From: JAGWAJ01 sp026707615
GTDB taxonomy: Bacteria; Acidobacteriota; Vicinamibacteria; Vicinamibacterales; UBA8438
Direction: 5' to 3'
DNA: 64,000 nt
Assembly: GCA_965207595.1 (NCBI GenBank)
Contig: CBDBMW010000012.1
Span: 682,001-746,000 of the forward strand
Under the pieces are notes generated by a model that did not search any database, was not told the DNA's origin, and worked only from the letters and a program-made list of their open reading frames with translations. Positions 61,780-64,000 of the stretch are shown here, piece by piece. Numbering within the stretch: the first letter of the stretch is position 1; each line of letters starts with the position of its first letter. The translations under genes were made by a program, and so were the position numbers.

Positions 61780-62131
61780 CGGAGCACCGTCGAACCGAGC
61801 CCGAAGGCGGCGAACCGACCTAATTCAATCAGAATCCGCGTCTCCACGGAAGCGCGCCCGCGGAGACGCGGGGCCGCCGGGGCGACGAGGGGCGGACATC
61901 GGCCCCGCACGGTAGTCGTCCGAAGCCTCCGCGCCGGGGCCACGGGCAGGATGCCCTCCTCCGGATCCGGCTTCCTGTACGATCGAGAGTTGCAAACGCG
62001 TGACGACCTCCCGCCGGGTGCGTTCGGCGGGAGGCGGTCGGCCCCGGCGTCGGCCGGGACGGTCGGCCCGCGAAGTCGGACGCGTGTCCGTCCCGGCAAC
62101 CCCCGACAGCCTACCGAAAGGAGACCCCACC

Positions 62132-62968
62132 GTGGACGGACGAACCGTGCTCATCACCGGCTGCTCGAGCGGCTTCGGCAAGCTGGCGGCCAGGACCTTC
62201 GGCTCTCGCGGCTGGAACGTCGTCGCCACCATGCGCTCACCGGAGAAGGAAACGGACCTCGCCGGGCTCGACGGAGTGCTGGTCACCAGGCTCGACGTCC
62301 GGAAGCCCGACAGCATCGCCGCCGCGGTCGGGAAGGCCATCGCCGAGTTCGGTGCGATCGACGCCGTGGTGAACAACGCCGGCTACGGCAGCAACGCCCT
62401 CTTCGAGCAGTCGCCCGAGGCGTCCATCCGGGGCATCTACGAGACGAACGTCTTCGGCCTGATGAACGTCATGCGCTCGACCCTGCCGGACATGCGCAAG
62501 CGGGGCTCGGGGTGCATCGTCAACGTGACGTCGATGGCGGGCCTTCTGGGCCTCCTCGGCAATTCCGTCTACTCGTCGTCGAAGTTCGCGGTCGAGGGCC
62601 TCACGGAAGCGCTCGCGCTCGAGTACAAGCCGCTCGGGATTCGGATCGTCTCGGTCGCACCGGGCGCCTACGGCACGGCGTTCGGCGCCAACACGGACAA
62701 CTACCTCGACGCAGGCGACGCGCAGCTCGTGGAGCACTCGCGGAAGCTCCGGGACCACTTCGCCGCCGTCGTCGCTTCGCGGGGCGAACCGCAGGACCCG
62801 CAGGAGGTCGCCGACAAGATCTACGAGTGCGTGACCGCGGACGAGGTGCCGGTCCACAACCCGGTAGGCGCCGATGCGCAGCGGCTCACCGAGCTCCTCG
62901 AGAAGTCGCCGACGCGCCAGGACTTCATCGTCGCCCTGGAGCGGATGCTGCTTCCACCGACCCCGTGA
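62132..62968 (+). CDS. Short-chain dehydrogenase/reductase
   Basis: 278 residues, a classical SDR. The cofactor motif TGCSSGFG lies near residue 10, VVNNAGYG near 83, the catalytic Ser in NVTSMAG near 133 and the catalytic YSSSK near 149. The extended C-terminal part (GAYGTAFGANTDNYLD) is typical of SDRs close to retinol and 17-beta-hydroxysteroid dehydrogenase types. The start is GTG 62132, with AAAGGAG about 8 bases upstream; the longer open frame to 62000 is not family-like. Substrate unknown. It is cytoplasmic and stands alone. Confidence 0.9.
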   Translation: MDGRTVLITGCSSGFGKLAARTFGSRGWNVVATMRSPEKETDLAGLDGVLVTRLDVRKPDSIAAAVGKAIAEFGAIDAVVNNAGYGSNALFEQSPEASIRGIYETNVFGLMNVMRSTLPDMRKRGSGCIVNVTSMAGLLGLLGNSVYSSSKFAVEGLTEALALEYKPLGIRIVSVAPGAYGTAFGANTDNYLDAGDAQLVEHSRKLRDHFAAVVASRGEPQDPQEVADKIYECVTADEVPVHNPVGADAQRLTELLEKSPTRQDFIVALERMLLPPTP

Positions 62969-63031
62969 GCCACAGGGAGCCTCGAAGGAACCGCGCCGCG
63001 GTGCCGGTCTGACTGCGATAGACTCGACCCG

Positions 63032-63226
63032 ATGGACACGCTCGCAGTCCTCACCGCGGCGGCGTCGTTCCTCGCCGCGGCCGGCGTGCTCTTCAACGCC
63101 TGGCAGACGACGCGCGTCGAGGCGCGCCTGTCCAGTCGGATCGACCGATTGACGGGCCGGCTGGATGCGCTCGAATCGACCGTACAGACCGTGTTGACCG
63201 CGCTGGTCCAGCGGCGCGGCGACTGA
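63032..63226 (+). CDS. Small membrane / coiled-coil protein
   Basis: 64 residues. The N-terminus is a single membrane segment (LTAAASFLAAAGVLFNAW), followed by a charged heptad-like helix (RVEARLSSRIDRLTGRLDAL and on to LTALVQRR). This architecture resembles small membrane-anchored scaffolds. No family is recognised. ATG 63032 has no strong ribosome-binding site. The regular amphipathic pattern makes a real gene more likely than chance. Confidence 0.5.
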   Translation: MDTLAVLTAAASFLAAAGVLFNAWQTTRVEARLSSRIDRLTGRLDALESTVQTVLTALVQRRGD

Positions 63227-63288
63227 CGAGCTCGGGCACCGGCGCCGGTTCCCGTCGCCCCCTTGGCACCATCCCGCGTCGGAAACCC

Positions 63289-64000
63289 TCACCGGTAGTC
63301 CGGGTTGGGGAAGTCGAAGCGGCAGCCGGCGTCCCACGCGGAGCGCTGGTTGCCGTGGGCCGGGATGCCTCCCGCATCCTTCAGGAGCCGCGCGAGGTGC
63401 AGCAGGTTCCAGGTCATGAAGGTGGTGTTGCGGTTGGTGAAGTCGTTCTGCGGCCCGCCGGAGCCCTCGTCGAGGTAGGACGGTCCCGGACCCGCCTCGC
63501 CCAGCCACGCGGCGTCCGCCTGCGGCGGGATCACGTAGCCCAGGTGCTGCAGCGAGTACAGAATGTTCATGGCGCAGTGCTTGGCGCCGTCCTCGTTGCC
63601 CGTGATCAGGCAGCCGGCAACGCGCCCGTAGTAGGCGTACTGGCCCGCGTCGTTGAGGAGGTGCGAGGCCGCGTAGAGGCGCTCGATGACCTGCGTGCAG
63701 ACCGACGACTTCTCGCCCAGCCAGATCGGCGACGTGACGACGAGGATGTCGGCGGCCATCACCTTCTCGAGGATGGGGGGCCAGTCGTCGTGATCCCGGC
63801 CGTGCTCGGTCATGTCCGGCCAGACGCCGTGCGCGAGGTCGTGGTCGACGGGACGGATGACCTCCGTGGACACGCGGTTCGCCTCCATGATGGCGGCGGC
63901 GATGTCGATCAGGCCCTGCGTATGCGAGACCTCCGGCGTGCGCTTGAGCGTGCAGTTGAGGAAGAGGGCGCGGAGGTCGGAGAAGTCCCACCGGCTCTCG
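63289..64000 (-). CDS. Flavodoxin-like NAD(P)H-dependent FMN reductase (5-prime end missing)
   Basis: The gene runs off the right edge; 236 codons are visible in an uninterrupted frame to 64000. Near the start LFLNCTLKRTPEVSHTQGL is the first FMN-binding loop, then MAADILVVTSPIWLGEKSSV, the second loop, and GRVAGCLITGNEDGAKHC. TNRNTTFMTWNLLHLARLL and the end (AGGIPAHGNQRSAWDAG) are typical of this family. The protein probably needs only a few more residues at the N-terminus. An oxidoreductase role is likely, substrate unknown. Confidence 0.86.
   Translation of the reverse strand, partial: ESRWDFSDLRALFLNCTLKRTPEVSHTQGLIDIAAAIMEANRVSTEVIRPVDHDLAHGVWPDMTEHGRDHDDWPPILEKVMAADILVVTSPIWLGEKSSVCTQVIERLYAASHLLNDAGQYAYYGRVAGCLITGNEDGAKHCAMNILYSLQHLGYVIPPQADAAWLGEAGPGPSYLDEGSGGPQNDFTNRNTTFMTWNLLHLARLLKDAGGIPAHGNQRSAWDAGCRFDFPNPDYR

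Overview
The window is GC-rich bacterial chromosome, almost certainly from an uncultured member of Acidobacteriota, most likely the Vicinamibacteria. The evidence is an orphan MacB/FtsX-type permease of the Acidobacterial duplicated kind next to a PadR regulator, two DUF1592/DUF1552 loci, many exported beta-propeller quinoproteins, GMC oxidoreductases, exported ankyrin proteins and a DUF5916 outer-membrane-type protein. The lineage is inferred from gene content; there is no marker gene such as rRNA here. Only one tRNA (Gln, CTG) was found, and no CRISPR array, rRNA or complete insertion sequence.

Layout. 0-7 kb: end of a HipB-like antitoxin, a HipA kinase toxin, the orphan permease, a PadR winged-helix domain fused to an RsbU/SpoIIE-type phosphatase, and a membrane-anchored serine beta-lactamase-like hydrolase. 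7-12 kb: nitroreductase, exported metallo-beta-lactamase-fold protein, PQQ-type propeller protein and GMC oxidoreductase. 12-15 kb: a small variable patch with VapC and a ribbon-helix-helix antitoxin, the remnant of one DUF4143 ATPase beside an intact one, 23-bp tandem repeats, tRNA-Gln and duplicated hairpins. 15-31 kb: lipase maturation factor, rhomboid protease, arsenate reductase, three tandem genes of one unnamed secreted family (the first frameshifted), epoxide hydrolase, cupin, thioesterase, M20 peptidase, MBL lipoprotein, M1 aminopeptidase, Hsp20 and two small genes.

31-45 kb holds the first DUF1592 locus. On the minus strand, DUF1592 and DUF1552 overlap by 4 bases, then come a strong terminator and a GMC oxidoreductase with its subunit 3. 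Divergently on the plus strand lie an exported ankyrin protein, a TolB-DUF5916 fusion and a PQQ dehydrogenase. 45-49 kb is a toxin-antitoxin and defence patch: orphan HicB, HNH endonuclease, DUF234 ATPase, glyoxalase-fold protein, and MazF with a MazE whose start codon is apparently ACG. 49-62 kb is a long minus-strand array with the second locus: ankyrin, DUF1592, DUF1552, cytochrome c/copper-monooxygenase-like protein, secreted protein, ankyrin and aldose-type sugar dehydrogenase. The right edge has a short-chain dehydrogenase, a small membrane/coiled-coil protein and a truncated flavodoxin-like gene.

The coherent theme is extracytoplasmic oxidation and hydrolysis. Many products carry Sec, Tat or lipoprotein signals. 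Heme c, PQQ and FAD enzymes sit with exported ankyrin proteins, and the DUF1592-DUF1552-ankyrin association occurs twice. That repeated association is the best candidate here for an undescribed system. Its biochemical role cannot be read from sequence alone.
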